DNA of 64,000 bases from Sphingobacteriaceae bacterium DW12 (GCA_000783305.1 JROE01000004.1:62001-126000); one strand, 5' to 3'. Positions 16,380 to 26,518 are shown, counted from the first letter of the stretch. Notes: generated by a model from the letters alone, not told the origin. A program made the numbers and translations.

Positions 16380-17516
16380 CTAAATAGCTTTTAATCTTCT
16401 GTCCAATGCCTCCAAAAACCGATCGGCATGTGCAATGGTTATATTCAATGCCGGGAGCAAGCGAATTACATTCGGTTTCGCTTCACCTGTAAAAATACGA
16501 TCCTTTTCCAAAAGGTCCTTCTTCAAAGTCGAAAGCTCTTCTGGAAGGTCAATCCCAATCATTAAACCTCGACCACGTACCTCCTTTATTCTATCCATTT
16601 TTCGAAGTTCACCAATGAGATAATTTCCCACTACTTCTGCATTCCTCATCAAATTGTCCTCCTTCATTACTTCTAGCACAGCCATTGCTGCCGCACAAGC
16701 CAAATGATTTCCACCAAATGTCGTCCCCAACAAACCAAAAGAAGCCTTAAATTTCGGAGCAATGCTGATCGCGCCAACTGGAAAACCATTACCCATTCCT
16801 TTAGCCATCGTATAGATATCAGCTTCAATACCAGCGCAATCATGAGCGTAGAAAAGGCCCGTACGGCCATATCCACACTGCACCGAGTCGGCAATAAAAA
16901 CGCTATTATACTGATTGCAAAGCGACCTAATTAATTTCAAAAAAGGAACAGATGCCTCTCGAATTCCACCAACACCTTGAATCCCTTCGATTATCACCGA
17001 AGAAATTTCCTCGCCGTATGATGTAAAAACTTGTTGTAAAGCCTCCTCATCATTAAAAGGTAAAAATACGACGTTCTCCGTCTCATTCACTGGTGCAACT
17101 ATAGTAGCATTGTCTGTCGCAGCCACCGCAAGTGAAGTACGACCGTGAAAAGACCTCGAAAAGGCAATTATCTTTTTGCGTTTATTATAGAAAGAAGCTA
17201 GCTTCAGTGCGTTCTCGTTTGCCTCTGCACCAGAATTACAGAGAAAAAGATGATTCGCACTTTTACCGGATATTTCGCCTAACAGACTTGCAAGTTTCTT
17301 TTGGATTGGAATCTCAACCGAATTAGAATAAAAACCAATTTCCTGCAACTGGTCGTTCAATCGTCGTACGTAATGGGGATGAGTATGTCCAATGGAAATC
17401 ACAGCATGACCTCCATACAAATCTAAATAAGCATTCCCTTCTGAATCCCACACTGTTGACCCTAGCGCTTTGACTATATTAATGGGATTGATGGGATAAA
17501 CGTTAAATAAGTCCAT
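16380..17516 (-). CDS. argD: Acetyl/succinylornithine aminotransferase ArgD
   Basis: A 378-residue class III aminotransferase using pyridoxal phosphate. SGAEANENALKLA (about 97-109) binds the cofactor phosphate; FHGRTSLAVAAT and the VFIADSVQCGYGRTG block (Asp contacts the pyridine nitrogen) follow. The cofactor Lys is in MAKGMGNGFPVGA. It converts N-acylglutamate semialdehyde to N-acylornithine. It is first in the operon argD-argF'-argB-proC-argE; argC, argG and argH are not in the window. A -7 box lies about 45 bases upstream. Confidence 0.9.
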   Translation of the reverse strand: MDLFNVYPINPINIVKALGSTVWDSEGNAYLDLYGGHAVISIGHTHPHYVRRLNDQLQEIGFYSNSVEIPIQKKLASLLGEISGKSANHLFLCNSGAEANENALKLASFYNKRKKIIAFSRSFHGRTSLAVAATDNATIVAPVNETENVVFLPFNDEEALQQVFTSYGEEISSVIIEGIQGVGGIREASVPFLKLIRSLCNQYNSVFIADSVQCGYGRTGLFYAHDCAGIEADIYTMAKGMGNGFPVGAISIAPKFKASFGLLGTTFGGNHLACAAAMAVLEVMKEDNLMRNAEVVGNYLIGELRKMDRIKEVRGRGLMIGIDLPEELSTLKKDLLEKDRIFTGEAKPNVIRLLPALNITIAHADRFLEALDRRLKAI

Positions 17517-17561
17517 TTATGATTTAAGTATAATTAGGATGTCCCCATCCAAAATGAGATA

Positions 17562-17595
17562 CAAATATAAATAAGTAAAAACTAATTGTAGTCAA
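17562..17595 (-). promoter_or_regulatory. Probable promoter of the arginine operon
   Basis: On the minus strand a perfect -7 TATATTTG (17569-17562) is preceded by TTG (17595-17593) at a rather long gap of 23 bases. The transcript would start near 17558. A small hairpin GGATG/CATCC (17537-17550) lies in the leader. No amino-acid leader peptide was found. Confidence 0.45.
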
Positions 17596-17602
17596 TTATA
17601 AA

Positions 17603-17637
17603 CACAAAAAAAGTCCTCTTGATGTCAAGAGGACTTT
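17603..17637 (-). terminator. Terminator of the ribosomal operon after rplQ
   Basis: A perfect 12-bp stem (17610-17621 with 17626-17637) has a 4-base loop and is followed on the minus strand by a run of T. It lies 24 bases after the rplQ stop codon. Confidence 0.9.
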
Positions 17638-17660
17638 CAGTTTTATCTTAGAGCTAAAGA

Positions 17661-18215
17661 TTACTCCGCTTTTTTATCAGCGTCAGCTTCTGCATTAGGT
17701 GTTTCTACCTCTTCTGCCTTGCTTTCTTCTTTTGCAGCCTCTTCAACTACTACTGTTTCCTCAGCAGCAACTACTTCAGCAGTTTCAGCTTTTTTCTTTC
17801 CGCCACGACGACGAGTAGTTTTCTTCTCAGCTTCAGCAGCTTTAGCGCCGTACACTTCGTTGTAGTCAACCAACTCGATAAATGCCATTTCAGCATTATC
17901 ACCTAAACGGTTTTCCATTTTAATGATACGCGTATAACCGCCTGGACGATTTGCTACTTTCTCAGATACCTCACGGAATAAGATAGTAACGGCGTCTTTG
18001 TCTTTCAAATAAGAGAAAACTGTACGACGAGAATGAGTCGTATCATTTTTAGATTTCGTAATCAAAGGCTCTACATATGTACGCAAAGCTTTTGCTTTTG
18101 CCAATGTAGTAGTAATACGCTTGTGTTTAATCAAGGACGTAGCCATGTTTGCAAGCATTGCTTTACGATGGCTGTCTGTGCGGCCTAAGTGATTTACTTT
18201 TTTTCCGTGTCTCAT
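17661..18215 (-). CDS. rplQ: 50S ribosomal protein bL17
   Basis: A 184-residue protein. The conserved bL17 core is residues 1 to about 118 ([25 protein letters not shown]). A Bacteroidota-style tail follows: a basic patch [12 protein letters not shown] and then an acidic Ala/Glu-rich stretch. E. coli bL17 has 127 residues, so the tail adds nearly 60. It lines the peptide exit region of the large subunit. It is the last gene of the operon, 144 bases after rpoA, followed by the terminator at 17603-17637. Confidence 0.95.
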   Translation of the reverse strand: MRHGKKVNHLGRTDSHRKAMLANMATSLIKHKRITTTLAKAKALRTYVEPLITKSKNDTTHSRRTVFSYLKDKDAVTILFREVSEKVANRPGGYTRIIKMENRLGDNAEMAFIELVDYNEVYGAKAAEAEKKTTRRRGGKKKAETAEVVAAEETVVVEEAAKEESKAEEVETPNAEADADKKAE

Positions 18216-18359
18216 TGTGTTTTAATGTAATTTGTGCATACCGTCCTTCTTTAAAAGACTTTTGGATTAAGGATTAAAGACATATACCCTCCTTACTCCC
18301 ATCATCTTGACTCTTATTTCAGGGGAATTATGCAACAGGTCGCTTAATTTATTATTATA

Positions 18360-19352
18360 TTATTCTTCGTCCAATTTGAACTTAGACAAATTCATTCCGA
18401 ATGACAAACCTTTAGATTTGACCAATTCTTGGATTTCACTTAAAGATTTCTTACCAAAGTTTCTGAACTTCAACATGTCAGCTACATCATAAGTAACCAG
18501 TTCTGCTAAAGTACGAATATCAGCAGCCTTCAAGCAATTTAACGCACGAACAGACAAATCCAAATCTACCAATTCTGTCTTCAAAATTTTGCGCATATGC
18601 AAAATCTCTTCGTCTACAACTTTAGTCTCTTCTTTAGTCTGAGATTCTAACAACATATTCTCATCCGAGAACAACATGAAATGTTGAATCAAAATCTTAG
18701 CTGCCTCTTTTAATGCGTCTTCTGGGTGAATAGAACCATCTGTTGTAATGTCCAACAACAATTTCTCGTAATCGGTCTTTTGTTCTACACGATAGTTCTC
18801 AATGGTATATTTTACATTCTTAATCGGAGTAAAGATAGAGTCGATTGCGATTAGGCCAACTGGTCCATCCGTTACTTTATTCTCCTCAGCATTCACATAT
18901 CCACGTCCCTTTGCTACGCTCAATTCAACTTCAACTGTCACTGAGCTATCCATGTTGCATACAACAAGCTCAGGATTAAGTACTGTGAAGTTACTAGAGA
19001 ACTTCGTGATATCGCCGGCTAAGAATTGATCCTGACCATTGATTACTACAAATATCTTTTCGTTATCACCTTGCTCACCAGTCTTTTTGAAACGAACCTG
19101 CTTCAAGTTCAAGATAATCTCAGTTACATCCTCCACTACACCTTTAATAGTAGAAAACTCATGTGAAACTCCCGAAAACCTTATCGACGTAATTGCATAT
19201 CCTTCAAGCGAGGACAATAAAATACGGCGCAAAGCATTACCAATTGTCACACCAAATCCTGGCTCTAATGGACGAAATTCGAACGTACCATCAAAATCAG
19301 TTGATTTTTGCATGATAACTTTATCCGGTCTTTGAAATGCTAAAATTGCCAT
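18360..19352 (-). CDS. rpoA: DNA-directed RNA polymerase subunit alpha
   Basis: A 330-residue subunit. The N-terminal domain (about 1-235) dimerises and nucleates polymerase assembly ([20 protein letters not shown] is the typical block). A flexible linker precedes the C-terminal domain (about 255-325), which has helix-hairpin-helix elements ([35 protein letters not shown]) that contact DNA and activators. The length matches the family. It is preceded by a 96-base gap holding an inverted repeat (19402-19437) and followed by rplQ. Confidence 0.97.
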   Translation of the reverse strand: MAILAFQRPDKVIMQKSTDFDGTFEFRPLEPGFGVTIGNALRRILLSSLEGYAITSIRFSGVSHEFSTIKGVVEDVTEIILNLKQVRFKKTGEQGDNEKIFVVINGQDQFLAGDITKFSSNFTVLNPELVVCNMDSSVTVEVELSVAKGRGYVNAEENKVTDGPVGLIAIDSIFTPIKNVKYTIENYRVEQKTDYEKLLLDITTDGSIHPEDALKEAAKILIQHFMLFSDENMLLESQTKEETKVVDEEILHMRKILKTELVDLDLSVRALNCLKAADIRTLAELVTYDVADMLKFRNFGKKSLSEIQELVKSKGLSFGMNLSKFKLDEE

Positions 19353-19401
19353 TTAATTTCTATTAAAGTTTTATTTGTAATAATACTTATGTATACAAAC
19401 A

Positions 19402-19437
19402 GAATGATGCATAACCCCGAAAGATTATGCATGATTC
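19402..19437 (-). repeat. Intercistronic hairpin between rpsD and rpoA
   Basis: ATGCATAA (19407-19414) pairs with TTATGCAT (19425-19432). A further GAAT/ATTC outer stem continues past one G-G mismatch. No T-run follows, so a processing or stability signal is more likely than a terminator. Confidence 0.6.
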
Positions 19438-19448
19438 CGTTCTATTTA

Positions 19449-20057
19449 TTATTTAGAGTACAACTCTACAATTAAGTTCTCTTTGATGTTCTCTGGAATG
19501 TCAGTTCTTTCTGGATAAGTCAAGAAAGTACCTTTGAATTCATTTGCATTCCACTCTAACCAAGCAAATTTGTTGATTTTTCTTCCTTCAATCGAAGTAG
19601 TAACAGCTTCTAGAGCTTGTGAACGTTCACGAACAGCGATTACATCACCTGGACGTAGGCTATATGAAGGAATATTAACAACCTCACCATTTACGGTGAT
19701 GTGCTTGTGAGATACCAACTGACGAGCAGCGGAACGAGTCGTTGCGATACCTAAGCGGTATACTGTATTATCCAAGCGAGCCTCTAACAATTTCAAGAAG
19801 TTCTCACCTGTAATACCATGCTTAGCAGCAGCTTTCACAAATAAATTAGAAAACTGACGCTCTAATACACCGTAAGTGTATTTAGCTTTTTGTTTTTCTA
19901 ACAACTGAATAGCATATTCAGATTGTTTTCCTCTGCGTTTTGAAGGACCATGTTGGCCAGGAGGATAGTTTTTCTTTTCTAACGCTTTATCAGGGCCGAA
20001 AATCGGCTCTCTAAATTTACGGGCAATTTTGGACTTAGGTCCTGTATATCTAGCCAT
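19449..20057 (-). CDS. rpsD: 30S ribosomal protein uS4
   Basis: A 202-residue primary 16S-rRNA-binding protein that starts assembly of the small-subunit body. [18 protein letters not shown] and the S4 RNA-binding domain (about 95-155: [25 protein letters not shown]) are clear. No zinc-binding CxxC pairs occur in the N-terminal region, so it is the zinc-free form. It lies 63 bases after rpsK. In other bacteria uS4 represses its own operon; whether it does here cannot be seen. Confidence 0.96.
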   Translation of the reverse strand: MARYTGPKSKIARKFREPIFGPDKALEKKNYPPGQHGPSKRRGKQSEYAIQLLEKQKAKYTYGVLERQFSNLFVKAAAKHGITGENFLKLLEARLDNTVYRLGIATTRSAARQLVSHKHITVNGEVVNIPSYSLRPGDVIAVRERSQALEAVTTSIEGRKINKFAWLEWNANEFKGTFLTYPERTDIPENIKENLIVELYSK

Positions 20058-20120
20058 TTTTTTTCTTCGTTTAAAGTATCAATCAGCCTGAAGCCGATGA
20101 ATCTTATCTTTAAAATTTAA

Positions 20121-20510
20121 TTATACTCTTCTGCGTTTAGGGGGACGACAACCGTTGTGAGGAAGTGGTGTGATGTCTTTAATAGTAGTCACATCGATTC
20201 CAACAGTCTGAAGTGTTCTGATTGCAGATTCACGTCCTGCGCCAGGTCCTTTAACGAAAACCTCTACTTTACGTAGGCCTAAATCATGAGCAACTTTTCC
20301 ACAATCCTGAGCAGCTTGTCCAGCAGCGTATGGAGTATTCTTTTTAGAACCACGGAAGCCCATTTTACCGGCACTAGACCAAGAAATAGTTTGTCCCTGA
20401 TTATTAGTTAAAGTTACAATGATATTGTTGAACGTTGCGTTAATGTGAGCTTGACCAACGGCCTCGATCACGACGATACGCTTTTTTGTAGCTTTTTTAG
20501 TTTTAGCCAT
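20121..20510 (-). CDS. rpsK: 30S ribosomal protein uS11
   Basis: A 129-residue platform protein of the small subunit. The signature is the block [20 protein letters not shown] followed by [15 protein letters not shown], ending in the basic tail [11 protein letters not shown]. The N-terminal Lys/Ala-rich arm is normal. It lies 10 bases after rpsM and 63 before rpsD. Confidence 0.97.
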   Translation of the reverse strand: MAKTKKATKKRIVVIEAVGQAHINATFNNIIVTLTNNQGQTISWSSAGKMGFRGSKKNTPYAAGQAAQDCGKVAHDLGLRKVEVFVKGPGAGRESAIRTLQTVGIDVTTIKDITPLPHNGCRPPKRRRV

Positions 20511-20520
20511 TTCTTAATTA

Positions 20521-20898
20521 TTATTTAGTAGCCTTTTTCTTGTTTGCAACTGTTTTACGTTTTCCTTTACGAGTACGGGTGTTGTTTTTAGTACGTTGAC
20601 CACGAACCGGTAAATGTTTACGGTGACGTAAACCACGGTAACAACCGATATCCATTAAACGTTTGATGTTCAACTGAACCTCTGAACGTAAAGCACCTTC
20701 TACTTTCAACTCGTCGTTGATGATAGTACGAATTGCTGTCAATTGCTCATCGTTCCACTCTTGAACCTTAACGTCATGACTGATTCCTGACTTATCCAAG
20801 ATATAAGCCGCTGTTTGACGACCAATACCGAAAATATAAGTAAGGCCGATCACACCTCTTTTGTTTTTAGGTAAATCTATACCTGCTATCCTTGCCAT
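20521..20898 (-). CDS. rpsM: 30S ribosomal protein uS13
   Basis: A 125-residue head protein that contacts the P-site tRNA and bridges to the large subunit. [20 protein letters not shown], the helix-hairpin-helix [11 protein letters not shown] and the C-terminal block [20 protein letters not shown] are the family signatures. The Lys/Arg-rich tail reaches toward the tRNA sites. It is 26 bases downstream of rpmJ. Confidence 0.97.
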   Translation of the reverse strand: MARIAGIDLPKNKRGVIGLTYIFGIGRQTAAYILDKSGISHDVKVQEWNDEQLTAIRTIINDELKVEGALRSEVQLNIKRLMDIGCYRGLRHRKHLPVRGQRTKNNTRTRKGKRKTVANKKKATK

Positions 20899-20924
20899 AT
20901 ATTACTAAGCGATTATTTTAATAA

Positions 20925-21041
20925 TTACCCTTGACGTTGCTTGTACTTAGGGTTCTTTTTGTTGATTACAAAAACTTTTCCTTTACGACGGATGATTTTG
21001 CAATCCGCACTGCGTTTTTTTATTGATGCTCTTACTTTCAT
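20925..21041 (-). CDS. rpmJ: 50S ribosomal protein bL36, zinc-free form
   Basis: 38 codons from ATG 21041 to TAA 20925: [20 protein letters not shown], then [18 protein letters not shown]. The family normally has a Cys3-His zinc site. Here the positions read Ser11, Cys14, Asn27 and Tyr33, so the site is lost, as in the 'C-minus' paralogues. It sits between infA and rpsM as in most bacteria. Confidence 0.95.
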   Translation of the reverse strand: MKVRASIKKRSADCKIIRRKGKVFVINKKNPKYKQRQG

Positions 21042-21077
21042 GATGTATATTTTTAAAAGCTTTAAACTAAGGATCGA

Positions 21078-21296
21078 CTACTTATAACGATAAGTGATCC
21101 GTCCTTTAGTTAAATCGTAAGGAGACATTTCCAATTTCACTTTATCTCCAGGAAGAATCTTGATATAATGCATGCGCATTTTACCCGAGATATGAGCAAT
21201 AATCTCATGCCCATTCTCCAACTCCACCCTAAACATCGCGTTAGAAAGTGCCTCTCTAATTATTCCGTCTTGTTCTATTGAGGCTTGTTTAGCCAT
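21078..21296 (-). CDS. infA: Translation initiation factor IF-1
   Basis: A 72-residue OB-fold protein starting at ATG 21296 ([17 protein letters not shown]); 72 is the standard IF-1 length. The frame is open 25 codons further upstream but has no resemblance there. [20 protein letters not shown] and [18 protein letters not shown] are the core signatures. It binds the A site of the 30S subunit during initiation. The gap to map is 75 bases. Confidence 0.96.
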   Translation of the reverse strand: MAKQASIEQDGIIREALSNAMFRVELENGHEIIAHISGKMRMHYIKILPGDKVKLEMSPYDLTKGRITYRYK

Positions 21297-21371
21297 ATAT
21301 TCTTGATTATTAACTGTTAAATAGCCTGCACAAACAGGAGTGCAAAGATAAATAAAATAATTGAAAATCAA

Positions 21372-22154
21372 TTATTTTTTACCCAAAACTTTCTCGACAT
21401 GTTCAAAAGTAAGCAATACATCAGGTTGTCCTTTCTGAATTGCGACCATTTGTTCAAAGTGAGCGGAAAGTTTTCCATCTACTGTACTTACCGTCCATCC
21501 ATCATCCCAAAATCTAACTCCTGCCTTGCCAGCATTGATCATGGGCTCGATACAAATCACTAATCCCGCTTCCAATTTCGGTCCAACTCCCCTTTTACCA
21601 TAGTTTGGAACTTCAGGCTTTTCATGTAAGTGATATCCCACCCCATGTCCAACCAATTCCTTCACAATCCCATAGTTATAAGGCGCCACACACTCCTGAA
21701 TAGCAGAAGAAATATCCCCAACACGTTTACCGGCAACTGCCTGTGCAACACCACGATTTAGTGATTCCTTGGTCACATCCAATAGCTGCTGTGCCTCTGC
21801 TGAAACATCGCCTACACCAAAGGTATAAGCAGAATCACTGATGAAACCGTTAAGGTTGACCCCACCATCTACAGAAACCAAGTCGCCATCTTTAATGACA
21901 TAATCGCTAGGGAAACCATGAACAATTTGATCATTCACAGAAATACAAAGCGAGAAGGGAAATCCATGATAATTTAAGAACGCGGGCGTTCCACCATTAT
22001 CATGGATAAAATCGTAAGCTAATTTATCAAGAGATAGGGTAGTGATTCCAGGTTTTATAACCTTTGCCACTTCACCAAGCAATAAAGAAAGTACATCTGC
22101 TGACTTCCTTATTTGCTCTATGTCATCCTCCGATTTATAGTACACTTTAGACAT
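21372..22154 (-). CDS. map: Type I methionine aminopeptidase
   Basis: A 260-residue enzyme that removes the initiator Met from new proteins. Metal ligands expected for the family are visible: Asp in VSVDGGV, Asp in FISDSAYTF, His in LVGHGVGYHLHE, Glu in CIEPM and Glu in HFEQMVAI. There is no N-terminal extension, so it is the short bacterial form. It follows secY by 11 bases in the usual secY-map-infA-rpmJ order. Confidence 0.95.
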   Translation of the reverse strand: MSKVYYKSEDDIEQIRKSADVLSLLLGEVAKVIKPGITTLSLDKLAYDFIHDNGGTPAFLNYHGFPFSLCISVNDQIVHGFPSDYVIKDGDLVSVDGGVNLNGFISDSAYTFGVGDVSAEAQQLLDVTKESLNRGVAQAVAGKRVGDISSAIQECVAPYNYGIVKELVGHGVGYHLHEKPEVPNYGKRGVGPKLEAGLVICIEPMINAGKAGVRFWDDGWTVSTVDGKLSAHFEQMVAIQKGQPDVLLTFEHVEKVLGKK

Positions 22155-22165
22155 GCTAAAGAAAT

Positions 22166-23506
22166 TTATATTGCTGATTGATCAATACCCTCAACCGTCG
22201 CAGACGTTGAACGTCCTTTGATACGACCAGTCTTCATCAATCCGTCATAGTGACGCATCAATAGGTGGCTTTCAATCTGCTGCAAAGTATCCAATACCAC
22301 ACCAACCAAAATCAACAATGACGTACCTCCGTAGAAGTGGGCAAATTGATTGTTGATCCCAAATAAACTTGCAATCGCTGGCAATATAGCGATGATAGCC
22401 AAGAATACTGCTCCTGGAAAAGTGATATTTGAAATCACTCGATCTATATACAGATTCGTGTCATAACCTGGCTTAATACCTGGTATGAATCCACCATTCT
22501 TCTTCATATCCTCAGACATCTGTTGAGGATTAACCATAATAGCTGTATAGAAAAATGTAAAGGCAATAATTAATATTGCAAACGTTACGTTATATGCTAC
22601 AGACGTATAGTTGCTTAAAGAAGTCAAGAAGTCAGATTGCATACTTGGAAAAAACTGGCTCAATGACATAGGCACAAACATAATCGCTTGCGCAAAGATG
22701 ATAGGCATAACACCAGCAGCATTCACTTTCAAGGGAATATACTGTCTAACGCCTCCCACTTGCTTATTACCAACAATCTTTTTAGCGTATTGTACAGGAA
22801 TCTTGCGAACACCTTGCACGATTAGAATCGTAAAAATCACAACAAAGAATAGAGCCAAAAACTCTAACAATAATGGAATAGGTCCACCACCATTAGGGCT
22901 CATACGAGTCACCCATTCTGCCGTAATACCACTCGGTAATTGCGCAATGATACCTGCCATGATAATCAATGAGATACCATTACCGATACCTTTATCCGTA
23001 ATTTTCTCCCCGAGCCACATCACGAATAAAGTACCTGCTGTCAAAACAAATGTAGAAAGGATCGTAAACATTGGATCCGCAATAGTTCTTGCACCAGGCT
23101 CAATCTGTGTTTTCACATAAGCAATAGCTTGAACTAATGTAATAGCCAATGTTAGATAACGAGTAATCTGGTTCATTTTCTTACGACCAGACTCTCCTTC
23201 CTTTTGCATTTTCTGGAAATAAGGTACCGCGATGCCCAGTAACTGAACAACAATGGATGCCGAAATATACGGCATTACCCCGAGTGCAAAGATTGCAGAA
23301 CGAGAGAAAGACCCCCCCGCAAACATATCCAACAAACCTAGAAGTCCTTCCTTTTGACCGGAAGCTAGAGCTGAAGGATTGACCCCTGGTAATACAATAT
23401 GACATCCAACACGGTAAATAAGAAGAAAAAGTAAGGTATTTAAGATACGATTACGTAAATCTTCAATTTTCCAAATATTGGTTAAGGTTGTGATTAGTTT
23501 CTTCAT
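22166..23506 (-). CDS. secY: Protein translocase subunit SecY
   Basis: A 446-residue protein, the channel of the Sec translocon, with ten predicted membrane helices. Family signatures are RVGCHIVLPGVNP near helix 1, the plug-region FAGGSFSRSAIFALGVMPYISASI, and the cytoplasmic loop VQGVRKIPVQYAKK. The length is normal. It lies 3 bases after rplO, so the two are translationally linked, and is followed by map. Confidence 0.97.
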   Translation of the reverse strand: MKKLITTLTNIWKIEDLRNRILNTLLFLLIYRVGCHIVLPGVNPSALASGQKEGLLGLLDMFAGGSFSRSAIFALGVMPYISASIVVQLLGIAVPYFQKMQKEGESGRKKMNQITRYLTLAITLVQAIAYVKTQIEPGARTIADPMFTILSTFVLTAGTLFVMWLGEKITDKGIGNGISLIIMAGIIAQLPSGITAEWVTRMSPNGGGPIPLLLEFLALFFVVIFTILIVQGVRKIPVQYAKKIVGNKQVGGVRQYIPLKVNAAGVMPIIFAQAIMFVPMSLSQFFPSMQSDFLTSLSNYTSVAYNVTFAILIIAFTFFYTAIMVNPQQMSEDMKKNGGFIPGIKPGYDTNLYIDRVISNITFPGAVFLAIIAILPAIASLFGINNQFAHFYGGTSLLILVGVVLDTLQQIESHLLMRHYDGLMKTGRIKGRSTSATVEGIDQSAI

Positions 23507-23509
23507 GTA

Positions 23510-23956
23510 TTAAAGTTTAACGATAGAACCGCCAGCTGCTTCAATGGCTTTTTGAGCAGTAGCGGAGAAACCGTGTGCTTTAACTTCAACTTTGGCATTT
23601 AACTCGCCACGACCTAAAATTTTAACTTTATCATTTTTAGATACGAGACCGTGAGCTACCAAAGCTTCCAAGTCAACAGTTGTCAAATTGAATTTCTCGA
23701 TTAAAGCTTGAAGAGCGTCAAGGTTAACACCATTATACTCTACACGATTCAAATTCTTGAAACCAAATTTAGGCACACGACGTTGCAAAGGCATCTGACC
23801 TCCTTCGAAACCGATCTTTGTACTGTGTCCAGAACGTGAGCCAGCTCCTTTATGACCACGTGTGGATGTACCACCACGGCCAGAACCTGTACCACGACCG
23901 ATACGTTTGCTACTCTTAATGGAACCTTTTGCTGGTTTTAAATTACTTAAGTTCAT
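23510..23956 (-). CDS. rplO: 50S ribosomal protein uL15
   Basis: A 148-residue late assembly protein of the large subunit. The glycine-rich N-terminal arm (RIGRGTGSGRGGTSTRGHKGAG) enters rRNA. FEGGQMPLQRRVPKFGF and the C-terminal KVEVKAHGFSATAQKAIEAAGG complete the family pattern. It is separated from rpmD by a 108-base gap with a hairpin. Confidence 0.97.
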   Translation of the reverse strand: MNLSNLKPAKGSIKSSKRIGRGTGSGRGGTSTRGHKGAGSRSGHSTKIGFEGGQMPLQRRVPKFGFKNLNRVEYNGVNLDALQALIEKFNLTTVDLEALVAHGLVSKNDKVKILGRGELNAKVEVKAHGFSATAQKAIEAAGGSIVKL

Positions 23957-24030
23957 TTTAAAAACTAGATTGTGTTAGGCCTTCGCTCTCACTAAACAGG
24001 TCCTAACGATAAAAAAATAATAAAATACAA

Positions 24031-24055
24031 TGGAAAGAGTGTGATGCTCTTTCCA
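24031..24055 (-). repeat. Intercistronic hairpin between rpmD and rplO
   Basis: TGGAAAGAG (24031-24039) pairs perfectly with CTCTTTCCA (24047-24055), loop 7 bases. An AT-rich stretch follows on the minus strand, so partial termination or mRNA processing is possible. Confidence 0.6.
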
Positions 24056-24064
24056 AAGTTTAAA

Positions 24065-24244
24065 TTAAATTGCTTCGATAGCTACTAAGTGGTTCACTTT
24101 GCGAACCATTCCAATGATGGAAGGTGTAGCTTCTACTTCTACAGAGTGATTGATTCGTTTCAATCCTAATGCCTCAATAGTTTTCTTTTGGCGCTCGCTT
24201 CTGTCGATAACGCTCTTTATCTGGGTGATTTTGATTTTTGCCAT
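24065..24244 (-). CDS. rpmD: 50S ribosomal protein uL30
   Basis: 59 residues from ATG 24244 to TAA 24065. MAKIKITQIKSVIDRSERQK, ALGLKRINHSVEV and PSIIGMVRKVNHLVAI are the uL30 signatures, and the length is standard. It lies between rpsE (5 bases upstream) and rplO. Confidence 0.95.
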   Translation of the reverse strand: MAKIKITQIKSVIDRSERQKKTIEALGLKRINHSVEVEATPSIIGMVRKVNHLVAIEAI

Positions 24245-24249
24245 GATAA

Positions 24250-24768
24250 TTAACCGTTAAATACTTTGTTTAAATCGACACCGCGGTGCTGTGCCACTGT
24301 GTAAGCATCACGCATGTTAGCCAAAGCATCAACTGTCGCCTTTACCACGTTATGTGGGTTAGATGAACCTAATGATTTTGCCAATACGTCTGTGATACCT
24401 GCACTTTCCAATACTGCACGCATTGCACCACCGGCTAGTACTCCTGTACCGTGAACTGCTGGTTTGATTAATACTGAACCTCCTGAATATTTACCACGCT
24501 GTGCGTGAGGTACAGTACCTTTGATGATGGGAACCTTTACCAAGTTCTTCTTTGCATCATCGATACCCTTAGTGATAGCTTCAGTAACCTCTTTCGCTTT
24601 ACCAAGTCCGTATCCTACGATACCATTCTCATCTCCAACAACTACGATAGCGGAGAAACTAAAAGTACGACCACCTTTAGTAACTTTTGCTACACGTTGG
24701 ATACTTACTAAGCGATCTTTTAGTTCAATCTCGCTTGATTTTACTCGTTTTATATTGCTTAATGCCAT
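24250..24768 (-). CDS. rpsE: 30S ribosomal protein uS5
   Basis: A 172-residue protein important for decoding fidelity at the mRNA entry. [19 protein letters not shown] and [21 protein letters not shown] form the double-stranded RNA-binding-like domain. [19 protein letters not shown] and [15 protein letters not shown] are the C-terminal signatures. It follows rplR by 12 bases. Confidence 0.97.
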   Translation of the reverse strand: MALSNIKRVKSSEIELKDRLVSIQRVAKVTKGGRTFSFSAIVVVGDENGIVGYGLGKAKEVTEAITKGIDDAKKNLVKVPIIKGTVPHAQRGKYSGGSVLIKPAVHGTGVLAGGAMRAVLESAGITDVLAKSLGSSNPHNVVKATVDALANMRDAYTVAQHRGVDLNKVFNG

Positions 24769-24780
24769 TTCTTCTTGTGA

Positions 24781-25134
24781 TTAAAAGTCTAAACCGCCTT
24801 CGCGAGCACCTTCAGCCAAAGATTTGATACGGCCATGGTATAAGTACCCATTACGGTCAAAAACTACTTTATTAATACCTGCTGCAACTGCTTTTTCAGC
24901 TACCAATTTACCGACAGCTTTAGACTGATCAACTTTGTTACCTGAACCTACAAACTCTTTAGATGTGCTAGATGCAGACACTAATGTCTTACCTGCAACA
25001 TCATCAATGATTTGGGCATAGATACCTTTGTTACTTCTAAAAACTGACAAGCGTGGACGCTCAGATGATCCAGCCAGGTGCTTTCTTATTCCTTTTTTGA
25101 TTCTCGCTCTGCGAGTTGATTTCTGTCCTGCCAT
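24781..25134 (-). CDS. rplR: 50S ribosomal protein uL18
   Basis: A 117-residue protein that binds 5S rRNA in the central protuberance. [36 protein letters not shown] and the end [20 protein letters not shown] are family signatures. It lies 5 bases after rplF. Confidence 0.97.
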   Translation of the reverse strand: MAGQKSTRRARIKKGIRKHLAGSSERPRLSVFRSNKGIYAQIIDDVAGKTLVSASSTSKEFVGSGNKVDQSKAVGKLVAEKAVAAGINKVVFDRNGYLYHGRIKSLAEGAREGGLDF

Positions 25135-25139
25135 GGTTA

Positions 25140-25694
25140 TTATTTTTTAGCTGATTTACCTGCTTTTCTTCTTAAAATTTCACCTTCAAACTTGATACCT
25201 TTTCCTTTGTAAGGCTCTGGTGCACGGAAGCTACGGATTTTAGCCGCTACTTGACCGATCAATTGCTTGTCGATAGATTCTAATGTGATAGTAGGATTTT
25301 TACCTTTATCAGCAGTAGTTGATACTTTAATTTCCTGTGGCAATACAAAAACAATCTGGTGAGAGAAACCTAAAGTTAACTCTAATGTATTACCGTTAGC
25401 TGATGCACGGTAACCCACACCGACTAACTCCTGTGTAGTTTTGTAACCTTCCGTAACACCTACAACCATATTGTTCAATAATGAACGATACAATCCGTGT
25501 AACGATTTGTGTTTCTTTTGATCTGTTGGACGAGTTACTAAGATGTTACCATCTTCTTGAGCAACTGTAATGTCACGATCAACTTGTTGTGTTAATTCAC
25601 CCTTTGGTCCTTTTACAGTAACTAAGTTTTTATCAGATACTGTTACAGTTACACCAGCAGGTATAGCGACAGGCGCTTTTCCAATTCTTGACAT
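25140..25694 (-). CDS. rplF: 50S ribosomal protein uL6
   Basis: A 184-residue protein near the factor-binding site of the large subunit. Two tandem alpha-beta domains are seen: [16 protein letters not shown] to about residue 80, then [19 protein letters not shown] and the [16 protein letters not shown] signature near the end, with a basic tail. It lies 21 bases after rpsH. Confidence 0.97.
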   Translation of the reverse strand: MSRIGKAPVAIPAGVTVTVSDKNLVTVKGPKGELTQQVDRDITVAQEDGNILVTRPTDQKKHKSLHGLYRSLLNNMVVGVTEGYKTTQELVGVGYRASANGNTLELTLGFSHQIVFVLPQEIKVSTTADKGKNPTITLESIDKQLIGQVAAKIRSFRAPEPYKGKGIKFEGEILRRKAGKSAKK

Positions 25695-25715
25695 TTTCTG
25701 TGTGTTTTTCCTAGA

Positions 25716-26114
25716 TTAATAAACGTAACATAAAACTTCACCACCAACATTCAGAACGCGGGCTTCTTTATCTGTCATTACTCCTTTAGAAGTAGATAAG
25801 ATAGCAATTCCCAAGCCGTTCAATACACGAGGCATAGTCTCAACACTTGCATACTTTCTTAAACCAGGTTTACTCACACGTGTCAATGTGCGAATAGCCG
25901 GAATTTTGCTAATTGGATTGTACTTCAAAGCGATTTTGATAGTCCCTTGGACAGCAGCGTCTTCAAATTTGTAATTAGCAATGTAACCTTTATCAAAAAG
26001 AACTTTAGTAATCTCTTTTTTAAGGTTCGATGCAGGAATTTCAACAACCCTGTGGTTGGCCTTGATGGCATTCCTTACTCGTGTAAGGTAATCCGCTATT
26101 GGATCTGTATTCAT
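25716..26114 (-). CDS. rpsH: 30S ribosomal protein uS8
   Basis: A 132-residue 16S-rRNA-binding protein. [18 protein letters not shown] at the N-terminus and the C-terminal [20 protein letters not shown] signature are clear. In E. coli uS8 represses the spc operon by binding near rplE; a comparable site cannot be judged here. A 134-base gap with a hairpin separates it from rpsN. Confidence 0.97.
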   Translation of the reverse strand: MNTDPIADYLTRVRNAIKANHRVVEIPASNLKKEITKVLFDKGYIANYKFEDAAVQGTIKIALKYNPISKIPAIRTLTRVSKPGLRKYASVETMPRVLNGLGIAILSTSKGVMTDKEARVLNVGGEVLCYVY

Positions 26115-26196
26115 ATAATATAATTATGACAATGGTTTCACCCATCTAACCGAAGATAGGAGACCTTTTGTCTGTTAAAAAATTTAAAACAAAAAA

Positions 26197-26224
26197 CCCT
26201 GATAAACCATTTACGGTTTACCGG
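26197..26224 (-). repeat. Intercistronic hairpin between rpsN and rpsH
   Basis: CCCTGATAAACC (about 26197-26208) pairs with GGTTTACCGGGG (about 26213-26224), with G-U wobble pairs in the middle and a short loop. No T-run follows on the minus strand. Confidence 0.5.
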
Positions 26225-26248
26225 GGCAAAAGTAATTATTTTTTTTGA

Positions 26249-26518
26249 TTACCAAGAAGCTTTTTTTACCCCTGGGATCTTTCCGTCCAATGCCATCTCA
26301 CGGAATGTTACACGTGAAATACCAAATTGACGCATATATCCTTTAGGACGTCCAGTCAATTTACAACGATTGTGTAAACGTACTGGAGAAGCATTCTTTG
26401 GCAATTTATCTAATGCTTGATAATCACCAGCTGCTTTAAGCGCCGCACGTTTATCAGCATATTTTGCTACCAATTTCGCACGTTTTACTTCGCGTGCCTT
26501 TAATCCTTCTTTAGCCAT
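26249..26518 (-). CDS. rpsN: 30S ribosomal protein uS14, zinc-free form
   Basis: An 89-residue protein of the long form without zinc ligands (only one Cys, in [11 protein letters not shown]). [20 protein letters not shown] and [20 protein letters not shown] are family signatures. It assembles into the 30S head. It overlaps the end of rplE by 8 bases. Confidence 0.96.
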   Translation of the reverse strand: MAKEGLKAREVKRAKLVAKYADKRAALKAAGDYQALDKLPKNASPVRLHNRCKLTGRPKGYMRQFGISRVTFREMALDGKIPGVKKASW

